Assembly: GCA_032690845.1 (NCBI GenBank)
Contig: CM064434.1
Coordinates: forward strand, 5,210,108 to 5,274,107
Direction of reading: 5' to 3'
DNA from: Eleusine coracana subsp. coracana
Taxonomy: Eukaryota > Streptophyta > Magnoliopsida > Poales > Poaceae
DNA length: 64,000 nucleotides
Notes under the pieces: generated by a model
The model's input: the letters and a program-made list of their open reading frames with translations, nothing else
Told to the model about the DNA's origin: nothing
The model's database searches: none
Made by a program: the position numbers and the translations under genes
Part shown: in pieces, positions 1 through 12,166 of the stretch
Layout: each line of letters begins with the position of its first letter
How positions within the stretch are numbered: position 1 is the first letter of the stretch

Positions 1-1040
1 ATGTGTTTGTCGTGTGCCTTCCTTGTAACACACGGTGGGGATGTCGCCTTCAACTAAAAGAATAAACACACGTGCTAAATTTAGAATTTGAACTCGGATG
101 ATTTGATTCCACCATAATGAATATGCCCTTTTAACCACAACGAGAAACTGAAATATCCTTGTCAGCAACGCGAAACACACAGGGAAATTCCCTCCTCACA
201 TCCCTAAAATCCCCAATCCACCAAGTCTCTTTACAGCCTGCGTACTTCCCCTCCACTCACCACAAACCCCTGCTCCAGTCCGCTGTTCAGCGACCACCTA
301 CAGTTGCCGCTAATAATCTTCGGCCATCGGCTCCGCACCTATGGCCTGCTCGCTCCACCGTTAATATCCGTGGAGACCTCGCCTCTGGTAGCATGTGCGG
401 TCTGCGGACCTGCAGCTCCCTCATTCTGTTTGGTGTGGATCTCATGTGAGGCATCAATCATCTCCCCAGTATGATTTAAAAGACCACTACAGTAACAATT
501 TTTACTCGCTAAAAACCAAGTGGTAAACCATAAAAACAGAATGAAAATCATTTTTACTATACTACTTAGGTTTGGTTTTTATGAAAAACCAGTCATTCAT
601 TTACACTACACTGGACCAGTTTAGTCAAAAACCATGAAAACCGACCGATTTTCGTTCGATTTTGTGAACCATGCTCCCAAAGCGCACTGATCCCCCCCCC
701 CCCCCCCCCCCGCGCGCGTTGGACCAGTTAAATGACCATTTCAATCCCAATTCTTGTACGGTTTTCAGGAACATTCACTCGATGACCGACATTGTTTTTG
801 TCCTCTCGTTCCATCTACAGGTACTGGAAATCAATGGGGGCTGTGGAGACGCACCAGAAATTAGAGATTCATCCCTCATTAGAATCGATACGATATTGGC
901 TCTCGTTGTAGCAGTGGACCATGCTTCCATTATTAGCAAAGGGTCAATGCAACGCAGCTCTCTCGGTAGAAAACCCTTACATATACTAATAAACATTATA
1001 ATAAAAGAAGGAACCATACAGGAGTTAGAGTGAAACCTAC
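1..1040. other. Left-edge region with no recognised gene
   Basis: I see no convincing coding exon here. Short open frames exist on both strands, but none shows a recognisable domain. The last exon of kinase 1 would be expected to the left of 1041, and I could not find it, so it is either beyond the window edge or lost. A cytosine homopolymer sits at 692-711. Confidence 0.5.
692..711. repeat. Poly-C homopolymer followed by CG dinucleotides
   Basis: Twenty consecutive C residues are followed by a short CGCGCG run. The length is a likely sequencing and replication-slippage hot spot, so the exact count should not be trusted. Confidence 0.9.
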
Positions 1041-2207
1041 TTTAGTAACGTCTGGTTTCTCCTTACTTCCTGTCACCACTTGTCCGATTATGATACCCAA
1101 GCTATATATATCTGACTTGTTTGACATTTTTCCTTGGTGAAGATATTCTGGAGCACAGTATCCGCTGCATTGAAACATGACCATTCAAATCACTACGACA
1201 GAAGAAATATGTACTAGAGAAAAATTCAGAAACAGATATGAATTATCTAATATATAGCATGTTCATATCTAATATATAGCATACGGGGATGCAAGACGTT
1301 GTGTACTCATAGTGTGAGTTTTTCCATCGGTCCTTGCCAGACCAAAATCTGTAATCTTGGGCACCATATAATCATCCATAAGTATATTGTCTGGTTTAAG
1401 ATCCATATGAAGAATACCCTTGTCCTTGTGAAGATGATGCAAACCCTCACAAATTCCCTTAATTATTTGATAGCGTGCACACCAGTCAAGTCCTCGTAGT
1501 TCATCTGCAGAGCAAAAGAGGAACCAAAGTACATATAGAAACAGAAAAAAATGTTCATGCATGCAAAATTTGTGTGCCATTTTTATTGTTCAGCATGACC
1601 CATATAATTAACCGATCTGGCTTTAAAAGTAGAAGTGGCCATTACGAATATAATATAACAGCAAAACAGGAGAAACATTATTATATAAGAACGCGGCACT
1701 AAACTTTGATCATGATCATACCGGTAATATGATCTGCAAGGTTTCCATTCTGTATATACTCGAAACATAGTAACCTTTCTCGTTCCTCGGCCATGTGATG
1801 GTCTCCTTCCATTGGTATTGCTTTTCCTTGTGTATCAGAGCAATAACCAAGAAAACGTACTATATTACGGTGCTTGGCCACCAGCATGCTTTTAACCTCC
1901 TGATTAAACATCTTCTCGTCAATAGTATGACTTTTGAAAAGCCTCTTCACGGCAACAAACCTGCCATTCGGCAAGATACCCTGTAAATACAGTAGTCTTG
2001 TGAGCATGTCCATGGGCACGAATCAAAATTTAATTTTGTGTGAAGAAAATAATTTACCTTGTAAACCTCTCCACATCCACCACGACCAACTTTATTACCT
2101 GAAGAGAAGTTTTCGGTAATCAGCTCTAAGAGTGGTAACTTCAGATTTTTTGGCTCATCTCTTCCATCAAGTATACGCTCGAGGCAATTAAGTTCCTCAT
2201 ATCTCAT
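1041..2207 (-). CDS. Receptor-like cytoplasmic kinase 1 (partial; last exon not seen)
   Basis: Serine/threonine kinase of the plant RLK/Pelle family, with a kinase domain and no visible ectodomain. I infer four minus-strand exons from GT-AG borders and continuous phase: 2058-2207, 1722-1980, 1285-1504 and 1041-1164. Exon 1 holds the glycine loop (GRGGCGEVYK), exon 2 the ATP-binding lysine (VAVKR) and the alpha-C glutamate (FNQEVKS). Exon 3 carries the catalytic loop HMDLKPDN and the DFG motif, and exon 4 the APE motif and subdomain IX. The Arg of HRD is Met, so this is a non-RD kinase. The start is the Met at 2207, which matches the N-terminal layout of the two paralogs. The exon for subdomains X-XI is missing, so the gene runs off the left edge or is 3' truncated. 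It is more distant from kinases 2 and 3 than they are from each other. The exact RLK subfamily is uncertain. Confidence 0.8.
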
Positions 2208-3843
2208 ATTGTAACTACAAAATGCATTTCATAGAGAAATGAGAAAGTTATGTTTATTCTAGAAAGTATCCGGGTTACATCATAGAATACTACAGGCAAG
2301 TAGAATTGTAACAAAGGAGTTTACTCCATGGAAAGGTTCATTCTGTGACTCTAGAGTTTCATGTTTTACAAATATACCATTTAATAACTCTGTCAAGATA
2401 TCTAGGAAAGGTCCTTGGTGTCTAGCTTTTGCTAGGCAACTCGAGGTTGGTGGTGATACATGGTAGAATTCCCCAATTCGAATCAGTTTCTTCCACAATC
2501 ATGTCTAATCTGGTCTCACCATCCATGAGGCCACATCTGAGTCCACGTCTTATACTCTGATAGTTTCCATGTAGAACTCTGTATCATGGTGAATAGATGA
2601 CTCTTAGGGCTAAAGACTACAAGATATGCGAGATTTGACTCTAGATCATCTGCACCAAGAGTCTTGTCTTCATGTTAGTCTGATCAAAGCATCATGGGCA
2701 ACATTCAACTCATGGTGCGACGGATGCAGTCTCAGCCATGGAGAATAAGGAGGGCCAGGATTGGAACGCCTGTATGGAAATGAGCAAAGTCAAACATCTG
2801 CAGCCATTCAAGAAGCTTCTCTTAGAGAAGCAAGGATGGACGAAGGCACTAGAGAAAGCTTTCTATTGGTCCCTGCTAGATCAGCTAGAATGCAAAGAAT
2901 GGTGCGATAACAAGTTTTTGTTTACCATATCGAGAATAGAATAAGAGGAAGGCACTGGAGGATGGTACATGCTGGATGTTGATGACTTTAAAAACAATAG
3001 ATGCGAGCAAGTTCGGCACTATACCAACCTGGAGTATCAAAGTTTCCATGGACATTTTGAATAAGATCCACAAGAAAATTTCTGAGCAATGAAATGGTTG
3101 AATCTTGGAGGCGGATGTTGATGAAAATGGGATGGCAATTAGAAGTTCCCTACAAGTAAAAATCAGAATGCACATCTGAAAACTATGTAAGCTTCATGTC
3201 CATTAGAGTGTTGCCACCCCAAAGTTTCCTACCGATATGGAATATCAAAATTTGCAAGCATTAAATGCACTCAATGTCTATATAAGTGTTGTGCTTGCAG
3301 GAAAATTATCTATCAAGTCAATAGACAATCTCAATGATTGATCACCTTAGTGATTGATGTGGACTCGAAGAATTGCCACGATGATCTTGATGATGAGTCA
3401 TGGTGATGGAGATGGATCAAGGCTAAGGACAGCTAGGTCCAAGTGTGTTGTGATCACTTCGCTAGATTGTAGGCTTGAGTCCATAGGGAAAAATGAACTA
3501 TCAAGAGGGCATGAGTCATTCTCTTCGGTCTCACTAGTGTTAGAAGTGTTGGGATGCTGTCTCTTGCACACTAGAAGATGCAATGGAGAGAAGGAATGAC
3601 CAAGATTGGGAAGCTAGGAAACGAAGTAAAAAGACAAGGAAGTTTCAACTTTAGGATAGATTGTTGTAGGATACGACGTGGTCACTTTAAGAAACAGTGA
3701 AGGTCACAAGAACTTACTCAGAGATGGAGTCAAGCAGCATAGGTCACCAAGTGGTCAAGGACTGGTCACGATATGGTATGGTGACAGGAAAAGATGGCGT
3801 CCATAGGAAATGGACTCTTTGTAAACCAGGTATGTGGGTGCAT
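2208..3843. other. Intergenic, unclassified repetitive-looking sequence
   Basis: No gene can be supported. Small open frames at 2280-2498, 2738-2944 and 2885-3175 have no recognisable motif and conflicting strands. The sequence may be old retroelement debris, but I see no LTR, polymerase motif or terminal repeat to show it. Confidence 0.4.
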
Positions 3844-3915
3844 CGTAAGCTACAGAGGTTAAGTCAACGTAAGCTATGGAGGTTAAGTCACCATAAGCTA
3901 CGTAAGTTAAGTCAC
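3844..3915. repeat. 24-bp minisatellite, three copies
   Basis: Three head-to-tail copies of a unit beginning CGTAAGCTA and ending GTTAAGTCA occur here, each 24 bp and diverged by a few bases. Because 24 is divisible by three, the surrounding short plus-strand frame (3697-3936) reads a repeated K-L-x-x-L-S pattern. That frame has no other support as a gene. Confidence 0.75.
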
Positions 3916-5416
3916 CGTATGTACGGTGGGTCCTAGTGTTTTGTATAGAGAGGTTGTAGGTCTCTGGACAGAAGCATAGAGGTCACCATGTGGAACGATG
4001 AGGTCGTCGTAGGCTATGGTGAGCCAGAAGTAGAAGAAGACTAGAAACAGAGGATGTTTCTTGTGAAAGATATGGAGGAGTTGTCGTAAGGTATGGTGAC
4101 TCAGAGAGAAGAAAGACAAAACACATGATGGTTCTATGAATGGTACGGAGCAGTTGCCATAAGATACGGTGGACCAGAGGAAAATAAACAGAGAGGATGT
4201 GCCTCTGTACCTTTGAGTGCCCGACATAGGAGTTAGCACGAAAAGTTTATCATGTGAGTTCCTGATTCAAACCCCCCTTCTCGATCTATCAGTCCTTACA
4301 AACCACACTCATAGTGTTGATAGGTAAAGAAGGACACAAGCAGGAGAGATGGTGTCATCTCATCTATGAATTCTTGCGTGTTTTCTATATCTGTAGATTG
4401 ATAAGCAACACAAATAGCATGCATAATACCAAGCAAAGTTAGCAAAATGTAAAAAGGTATGTTTTGCTAAATCTCTAACCTATCCCTCTAAAGGGTAGCA
4501 TAATATATTGCCCATGAATGAATGGGTAATCCAGGATGCTTTGGATTGTCGTGGAGTATGAATGGGGTCAGAGCATGACAGAAGTGACACTCCATCTTGG
4601 AATAAAGGAGGAGGTTTGAGTGTGGGATAGAAAGGAGATTCTTGGGAATGATAGATGATGAGAATGTAGAATTTTTTTTGCAAATCAAAGGAAGCACTCA
4701 CAAAATATTGGAGGAGGTCACAATATTGTTATTTCACTAGAAGTGAGGAGGATTTGGGCCGCTAACTATTCCCCTATTTGTAGCTACAAAATATTGGAGG
4801 AGGTTTTGAGGTGCTGTTGGAGTTGTGTTTTTGACCTATACCCTAACATTTTGGTTTCGGAGAAGTTTTTGGGTGTCCCTTGTTGATATTTCAAGGGAAT
4901 GAAAATTGTGGCCAGCCCCAAAGGCTGACATTGTCCCATTCAGATTTGTTTTGTGGGTCTACTATTGATATTTATAACCTATAGTTTTTCTCGCCTCCTC
5001 AAAATTTGGACTGAAAACAGGGGAGGAAATTTTTTTTAGCCCGTATAGTTTTTTGGTTGCTCCCAAAAACTAATTTCGATTTAATTTTACAACGCTCTCT
5101 TGGAGATCCTCTAACTAATACTCTATGTATGATGGACATTTATGGTATATTTTGTACTAAAAATACTGAAAAGGGTCATATTTGATCTCAGTAGCATTTG
5201 ATAATATTTGTGTACCTGGAATTTGTGGTTTCAACTGGTGCATAAAGTTTCTGGGACCGTGCAACCTGCATACTCACATAACATATAACACTAGGTGATT
5301 CTAACATTTGAATTTGTAACAAAAGAAAGGTAAAACCAAATAAACTTATGCATATAGAAAAAAGTAAATTTATTGATATAAATATCGACGCATGCAGGAA
5401 AATTTTATAGTTTCAG
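3916..5416. other. Intergenic, nothing identified
   Basis: AT-rich sequence with no supported gene, RNA or complete transposon. Short open frames on the minus strand at 3907-4239 and 4480-4701 lack motifs. Confidence 0.4.
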
Positions 5417-6615
5417 TGTAGCACCCCGAAATCCACAAACACCCCGGAATGTCACTAAAACGACACAATCAAACAACCGCCTAGGTTATTGATTCTAGGT
5501 ATAAAGAAACTTAAATTGGCACACTTGCACTTATTGGCTGGGGCATAGAAATGCTTTGAATGTCGATTGTAAATTATTTATGGAGTGTTTGTACTGAACT
5601 ATTTGTTCCGAAACATGTGGTAGTGCTCCGGGTCATCCGTAGTACTTTGGTCTTCTTCGATTGAGGCAAGTGAATGTAGTGGTGGATGTGCTACCGTTTT
5701 GACTTGTTATTTTTATCACCTACACTATAATGTTCAGAACCATGTCTTACCACTAAGAATTGACTTTTGTCTTATTTATTCACTCAATTATAATTAATTG
5801 ATGCTTAATTGTCTTTATATGACTTTTATTGTTGGAGTATGGTTTATGTGGTTAATCCATATTCTTGGAGGGAGTTAAAGTTTATATTATCATTATTGCA
5901 GCATGTCATGTGCATTGCATTATTTATTTGCATTGGAAGTTATGTCATTGACCGATGGTCACAACCGTACCGGTACAACATCATGGGATGCAGCTCCATA
6001 CCTTGTTGGGTATGCAGGTAGGAGACATATACATTTTCATTCATATGCACTCATTAAATATTTTGAAGTGACGTGTTATTATCATTGAATCTCTATCGTC
6101 TGTTTATGTTCTAGTTGGAAGTTTTTTACTTTATATCAATTTCATATCTTGATTATCCTGTAAGTGAAATTTAATGCTAAATCATAGCTTAATCCCAACT
6201 TGTGATTTAAATAGCTTATCAAAACAAATTTTGCTTGCTGAGATTTTCATCTCACCCTTGCTCTACTCTCTCGAGGTGCTTGATGATTGCTAGGAGGGGA
6301 AGAGGGATTAGCTGCACGTCTTGCACTTCACTTATTCTTAACAAATGAAGTTTATTTATTAGAGACTTGGGAATGATGCCTAAAGTAGTGTGGATACTAA
6401 ACCTATTCTTTGGAGTTACTCTTTACTCTTTTATTAGGATGTTTCATTAATGCTAGCTTGATGCCTTAATTCTTTGGTTATATCTATGTCTTTTGCTTCC
6501 GCGTTGCTTATGAATACAAAGCATATGCTGCTGAAATTTCTATGTAATTGTTTAGCTGGTTGGTTGTTTGGTTTTAGTGACATCCCGGGGTGTTTGTGGA
6601 TTTCGGGGTGTTGCA
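5417..6615. mobile_element. Solo LTR, Del/Tekay-like, with 5-bp target duplication
   Basis: The segment begins TGTAGCACCCCGAAATCC, ends in the near-exact inverted copy of that sequence (GGTGTTGCA at the terminus), and is flanked on both sides by TTCAG. TG...CA ends and a 5-bp duplication are the hallmarks of an LTR-retrotransposon insertion, and the 1199-bp size fits a plant gypsy LTR. No internal retroviral domain is present, so I read it as a solo LTR left by LTR-LTR recombination. The inverted ends are unusually long, about 43 bp. LTRs starting TGTAACACCCC are typical of the Del/Tekay chromovirus lineage, and the lineage call rests on that resemblance only. A TIR DNA transposon is the alternative, but a 5-bp duplication is less usual there. 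Confidence 0.7.
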
Positions 6616-8799
6616 TTCAGTTAGTCTTCCATGACATGGCGATATGGAGAATTTGGTTTCCGAACATTGACATGAAAGCAGAGATGATGTTGCCGCCATG
6701 GAATAAATTTCTCTGGTCTCTTCTCTGCTTTGTCATTGTTAGATCCGACCATAATAAATAGTTAGTGAGAATAAATCTGTCCCCCAAGGTTCAAGCCTGT
6801 TTCGATTGGCTTTGAGTTGGAAAGATCAGGCTTCATTTTTCTTCTTCGTTGGAAGAAGACACACAAAAGAAGATTATGCTCAATTTCACCTACAGGAATG
6901 TTGGCGGCTGCTCTTTGGGCACCTATATCAGGATTATTGGAATAAGTGGAAAGTTCCATCAGGTCAGTGGAAAGGTCCATCAGTAGGCGATATGTGATGT
7001 CCAGTTTGACCAGTTCGCCTATATAAATTCATTGGGGCATCTTGGAGACAAAAATGTATGCCCTTTCATGTTAAAATCTAAACTTGTTTGATGTGTTTTT
7101 CCAGAAGATGCTGTGCTAATTTTAGGAGTATATCGACACGTTAAAATTTCTTATAGCAGAAGTGTAATTTTTATTGAATCAGTGGCAAAGTAGTTGGCTC
7201 GACTGGGCGAAGTGACGTTGGAGCCTTGGAGGTCATTCTGAATGCAATTGAAAGGAGTGGAGGTGAACCGTAATAAGCTATTCAGCTTTCAGTCTGCATT
7301 CAGAGAGGCATAGGTGACGTTTAACAGGCATCTTCTTGGTGGATCAAAATTTCAATACTAATCAGCTTTAATTTGACCATACATGCGCCTTTTGGCTTAT
7401 ATTATTTCAATAATGTTAGTTGGATTTAATCTTCACCACTGATTGAATGACTTTTATCACATAGAAATTAAACTGGTTCCAGCAAACCCTATTTTAAATG
7501 TACGGACCAATTTGATAGCGACTACTTGGTCTACTTTCAGTACTAATATATTTCACCATATGAGAACAACTTTTATGTGAATATCTCAAGGTCAGAGTAA
7601 GTCACCACTTCGCTCTGAAGAGCATATGATGTTACCATATTAATCTAAAAAATATCTTCACTATCTTGAATGTTTTCACTTAAATGAAAGTGTACATGTA
7701 AAAAAACAGAATTATCACAAGAACAGAAAAGAAAAACAATTTTCCTTGTTGATTGTTTTGAATCTTTTATGGTTTATTTATAAATTAAATGAAAGAGTGC
7801 ACACTTAACGAAGCAGAAATTCGGAACAAAACTAAGTATATAACTCATCAAGCTAAAGCACCTACGCAAGTAATGCATTGTTTATTTTTAGCTGAGGCTC
7901 TATCCATGCATGTCTTGCATGTGGGTATGTTGAGGATTGCCATTTGTTAGCACAACTTGTGAAATTTAGGTTACTAAATGGTGTACTTTTGCAATAATAT
8001 TGTTAATATTCTTAGCCTTATGAAATACTCCTTCATACTTCTAATTGATGACGAGAGTGTCAAACTATAATGATAAGTCTATATCACTTATGCTTACGCA
8101 CACAGTGCATCAAATAGTCCCTACACTCACAGCATGGTACGAACACATGCACATGTCTACACCTTCAATCAGTAGAAACATACTGAATGTACCTCAAAGA
8201 TTGTCTCTCCTAGCATCTTAGGTGGACCAGGCCGCAGCTCAGTAGAACGCTTCTTCTCCTGCAGTGGATACCAAAAAAACTGAAGTATTATCTCGTAATC
8301 GCGATTCAAGAATAATCAAAGAAAGATTTAAAAAAAGTTAAACTGTTGGCTACTCTAAGTAGCCTTCCCATGTTTATAATGTCTTTCTTCAAAATACCAA
8401 AAGATGTCCTCACAAAACATATTTTTACCAATCCAGATTCTTTTGGTAAGGAGGTAAAGAGAAAAAAAAATGCCACCGAACCAAATGAGATTTGCTATGT
8501 CGCCAAAGATCAAGGACGGTGTGGTGTCATTGACTTAGATATCAAAAAATAAATTCCTATTAAAAATGATTATTCAAATTACACGTGGTGCAGGACTAGA
8601 ACTTTCAGTTAGTTGTACCCAAACCTTTTTTCATGTAACAAATAATCTCTATGTGGTATTATGTCGAATGAAACTTGGAACTTATCTTTTTAACGAGCGT
8701 TGGTTGTGAACAATGTCACCAAGTATCACAGCCTAGTGGCTAAAATTCTCTTGGAAATTACATAGGAGTGGCTAATTTTCAGTACATTCAATGTATCAA
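6616..8799. other. Intergenic, nothing identified
   Basis: Mostly AT-rich sequence. Short frames at 6762-6997 (both strands) and 8346-8552 have no recognisable domain, and I see no terminal repeats. Confidence 0.4.
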
Positions 8800-9545
8800 T
8801 ATATGATGAATCAAGATTTCCTTTTTAACCACAAACTAATTTGGAAGTTGAAAGTACCTCTAAATATTAAAATCTTCCTCTGGTTCCTACAAAAAGGATT
8901 ATTTTTCTTCCATTCAAGAATATAATAATTTCTAAATTTGATCAAAGTTCTGCAGTTTTATCTTTGGTTGTCAATAAAAAAATGACAAGTTTTGATCAAC
9001 CATAAATGACGTTATTAGATTTGATGAACCATAGAATGGTATTTTTTTAGCAAGGACAACTAAGCAAAAATGCTTTCTCCTGACAAAAGTGTTCTTTCTA
9101 CAATGGTAATGAATCAATTAAGCATATTAAATTTTTATTGTCACCATGCTAAAAACATTTGGGTGATGGTAAATGTAGCTACTAAGTTAAACCCACCAAG
9201 ATTGGTTGCTCATATGCTTGTTGGGATCGGCTCATCGACACCGATCCAAAAGGCTTATATTAGTTGGGGCTGTAGCCCTGATGGGCTATTTGAGGTTGTC
9301 ATAATAATATATGTTTTCACAAAGAAAAAGTAGACATCCTTGTTGTAGCACAAGCATCTAATCCATGAGTGCGGCTTTAATTGGAAGTAGCTCGTATGCA
9401 GCTCTTGGCTAGCCATGGATTGAGATTCAATAATATTTTTTTCCTTCCTGACTATTTTTGTAATTTCACACCTTTATTTCTCAGACAGACGACTGAACAA
9501 AACTTTGTAATAAAAAGCATGTTTCCGTTACATAAAAAAAATCTT
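8800..9545 (+). mobile_element. LINE 3' remnant (zf-RVT region), degenerate
   Basis: Fragments of the zf-RVT region that follows reverse transcriptase in plant L1-type LINEs can be read on the plus strand. An early piece resembles 'LKVPLNIKIFLWFL' at about 8850-8890, and a later one resembles 'CHHAKNIWVMVNVATKLNPP' at about 9140-9200. A tail with an AATAAA-like signal lies near 9510. Stops and frameshifts interrupt it, and no target duplication could be set. Identification rests on the ordered similarity to this LINE region. Confidence 0.55.
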
Positions 9546-9710
9546 AGTTAAATATTAGGACAAGGTTCTCAATGAAAACTAACCACGCACTACTAAGTCC
9601 TATATATCCTCATACTTACCCAATCGAGGTAGCAGCAAATGCTAAAATGGTGCATATGTACAAGGGTCCAAAAATGATGCATGGGAGGGCATGGTGTATG
9701 TGCCATACTA

Positions 9711-12166
9711 TTAGGTACTTACATTTGTTGCCGATGAAGTAAAGCGGCCAGTTTCCAAAAACCCGTATTTATGTTCCATTTCAGCAAGCCTCTCAATTAT
9801 ACGCTGTGTATCTGGTCTCTTCGTTGGGTTGAAGTCAATGCACTCTATCCCTATCTCAAACCATACTCGTACAGTGTCCAACCATGCGTCTCCAAACGAC
9901 GTTTGGAACCTAGCACTCCAACTTCCAAGTACCTAAGAAATGTCAATCATTAGTTAGGGTTTATCGAAGAAACAAACAAGTATGTAGTGAGTTGTAAACA
10001 ATAAAGTAAATCTTCCTTTTTGTGGACTGTAGGATTTAGAAAAGATAGGAATATAATAAAATATGTAATTAGAGTTGGCTATCAAATGCAATCCAATAGG
10101 AGTTCAAGAAACGTAGAAAGTGTCTTCTAGGTATAAGCATATGAACATATATTGCATCTATTGTTATAGAAAAGTGAGTATGTCTCCATACGTCATGTAT
10201 CCCAACGAAAAAAGTAAGTATGTATGCATTATTGAAGTATAAGTGAATTGTCCATATTTCTCCATCAGCTTAAACTTTTGAGTGAACTAGTTGGTGCATA
10301 GTAACTCAATATGGTATCAGAGTCAGAGGTCTCGAGTTTGAATCCTGGCAAGCGCGATTTATTAAAATAAATTACAACAGACTCCTATTCCACGTTTGCG
10401 CCCAAGAGAGCTGCACGTGAGCGGGAGTTTTGAAGTATAAGTGAATTATCTACCTTTTCCCGTCAGTTTAAGCTTTTGAGTGAACTGATTGGTGCATAGT
10501 AACTCAATAGTATGACTACATAATTAATTTACAAATCTCAAGTATGTAATGATACACTCTAGATTATAAGATATACACGTGGGATACTCCTGGGAGTGGC
10601 AAAAATGCTTCCTAGAGAGAGAGAGTGTGTGTTTGTGTGCTTTAAAAAATTCCAAAAAATAAAGGAGACAATACTGTGTACATTTTTTATACCTATTATT
10701 TGTTACTTAAGGATCTGAGTAATGAAGTTTGGAGGAGTTTAGCAATCCCAAATAATTAATTAGCTATTTACAGTTCTCGATCTACTTTCTAGCATGATTA
10801 TATGCATTGATTAAGAAATCAGACTCTCATAACGAAGGTTTGCACTACTTATTTTGGAGCTATTGAAACTGGATATAAGTACGATCAAAGTTTTAATCTC
10901 AAATTGTATAGTAGGAATGTAGAATTACAGCTGTACAATATACATGAGTGTATTGTGTGTCATAATAAACTTTAAGTACTGAGCAGTTCATCCTGGAACT
11001 GACTGTTCTTACATTCTCAATTTTAGGATATCCCTTCTGTCCTGTCAATATCTCGATTATTATAATGCCAAGACTATATATATCAGACTTGAATGTGATT
11101 AGTCCACCATACAATTCTGGTGCCATATACCCCCTGCATGAAAACGTGTCTTCTGAGTAACTTAAACACAAAACGAATGCAGCATAACTCTTACCTCACA
11201 AAAAATAGATCTTTCAAGGTGCTTAGCCAAGCTTACTGTGACCCAAGCAGATTTGAAGTCACAACACGAGTTTGGTTTTCGTCAAAGCACTTTGAGAGAC
11301 CAAAATCAGCAATTTTAGGCACCATGTAATGATCCAACAGTATATTTGCAGGTTTCAGATCTAAATGAACAATTTTCTGCTGGTGAAGATAATGCAAACC
11401 CTCACATATTCCCTTAATTATCTGATAGCGTGTCATCCATTCAAGTCCTTGGGCTGGATCTGCAAAGCGTTGATCTAATTATTTCAATGTTGCTTCATCC
11501 ATCGATAGAGGAAAAAAGGAACAGAATGAGTGTTCAGTACACGCGATGATTTTATTTTTGAAGCAAATAAACGCAATGAATACTACCGTATGTAACTGAA
11601 GCTTGGAACTAGGGATTTAGATTTATTCCCCCTCATTACAAATAAGATGTAAAGAAACCTACCGCTGATAAACCTGTCAAGACTCCCTTCCGACAGAAAC
11701 TCAAAGCAGAGAAGCCTATGTCGTTCCTCTGCCACGACATTCTTGTCCCCTAACTTCCACAGTTTACCTTGTGTATCAGAACAGTATCCTAAGAATCGTT
11801 GTATATTTTTATGCTTCACCCTCATCAGACTGTCAAGCATATTCTGGAATGTCTTCTCGTGCACGTCAAGGCTTAGGAACAGCTTCTTCACAGCGACATG
11901 ACCATTTCGAAGTAGCCCCTAGTCATAGTATTGACTTATTAGCATGATTTTTAAAATCAATCGTCATGAACTTTTCAAAAGGCAGTTGAGTGTACCGATA
12001 CCTTGTAAACAACTGCAAACCCATCAGTACCAATTTCCTGATCATTAGAAAAATTATTCGTGATGGATTGTAGAAGTGATAAAGGAAGGAACGTCGGCTC
12101 TACGCTTTCATCAAGTAGCATGCACTCCAAGTGATCGCGCGCACTGGCTTCGGAGTCCATTTCCAA
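9711..12166 (-). CDS. Receptor-like cytoplasmic kinase 2 (likely pseudokinase)
   Basis: Five minus-strand exons form an uninterrupted frame of 328 residues: 12002-12166, 11663-11918, 11237-11459, 11013-11133 and 9711-9932. All junctions are GT-AG, and the phases match kinase 3. The protein is a bare kinase domain, presumably cytosolic. Exon 2 keeps the VAVKK lysine, exon 3 has HLDLKPAN and the DFG motif (ADFGLSK), exon 4 GYMAPE, and exon 5 the subdomain XI arginine region (PTKRPDT). Two usually conserved residues are changed. The second glycine of the loop is Asp (GTDGFA), and the alpha-C glutamate is Met (FQNMLDSL, against FMKEADCL in kinase 3). HRD is HLD. The gene may encode a signalling pseudokinase or be decaying. 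Its fourth intron, 1.08 kb, carries a TRIM element. Function beyond the RLK/Pelle family is unknown. Confidence 0.85.
10230..10509. mobile_element. TRIM/SMART-like miniature LTR element in intron 4 of kinase 2
   Basis: Two 82-bp direct repeats (10230-10311 and 10428-10509) flank a 116-bp interior. A primer binding site, TGGTATCAGAG, follows the left repeat directly and is complementary in type to initiator methionine tRNA. A purine tract (GAGCGGGAG) precedes the right repeat. There is no coding capacity. The repeats end in TATTGA...TCAATA-type termini, slightly decayed from TG...CA. No exact target duplication is left, though GTATG occurs near both sides. The same family is found in intron 1 of kinase 3. 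Confidence 0.8.

Noticed and set aside
775..1017. Candidate last exon of kinase 1
   Set aside because: The frame lacks the subdomain XI arginine motif (PTKRP-like) present in the other two kinases.
3697..3936. A gene encoding K-L-x-x-L-S repeats
   Set aside because: The pattern is produced by a 24-bp minisatellite, and the frame has no other support.
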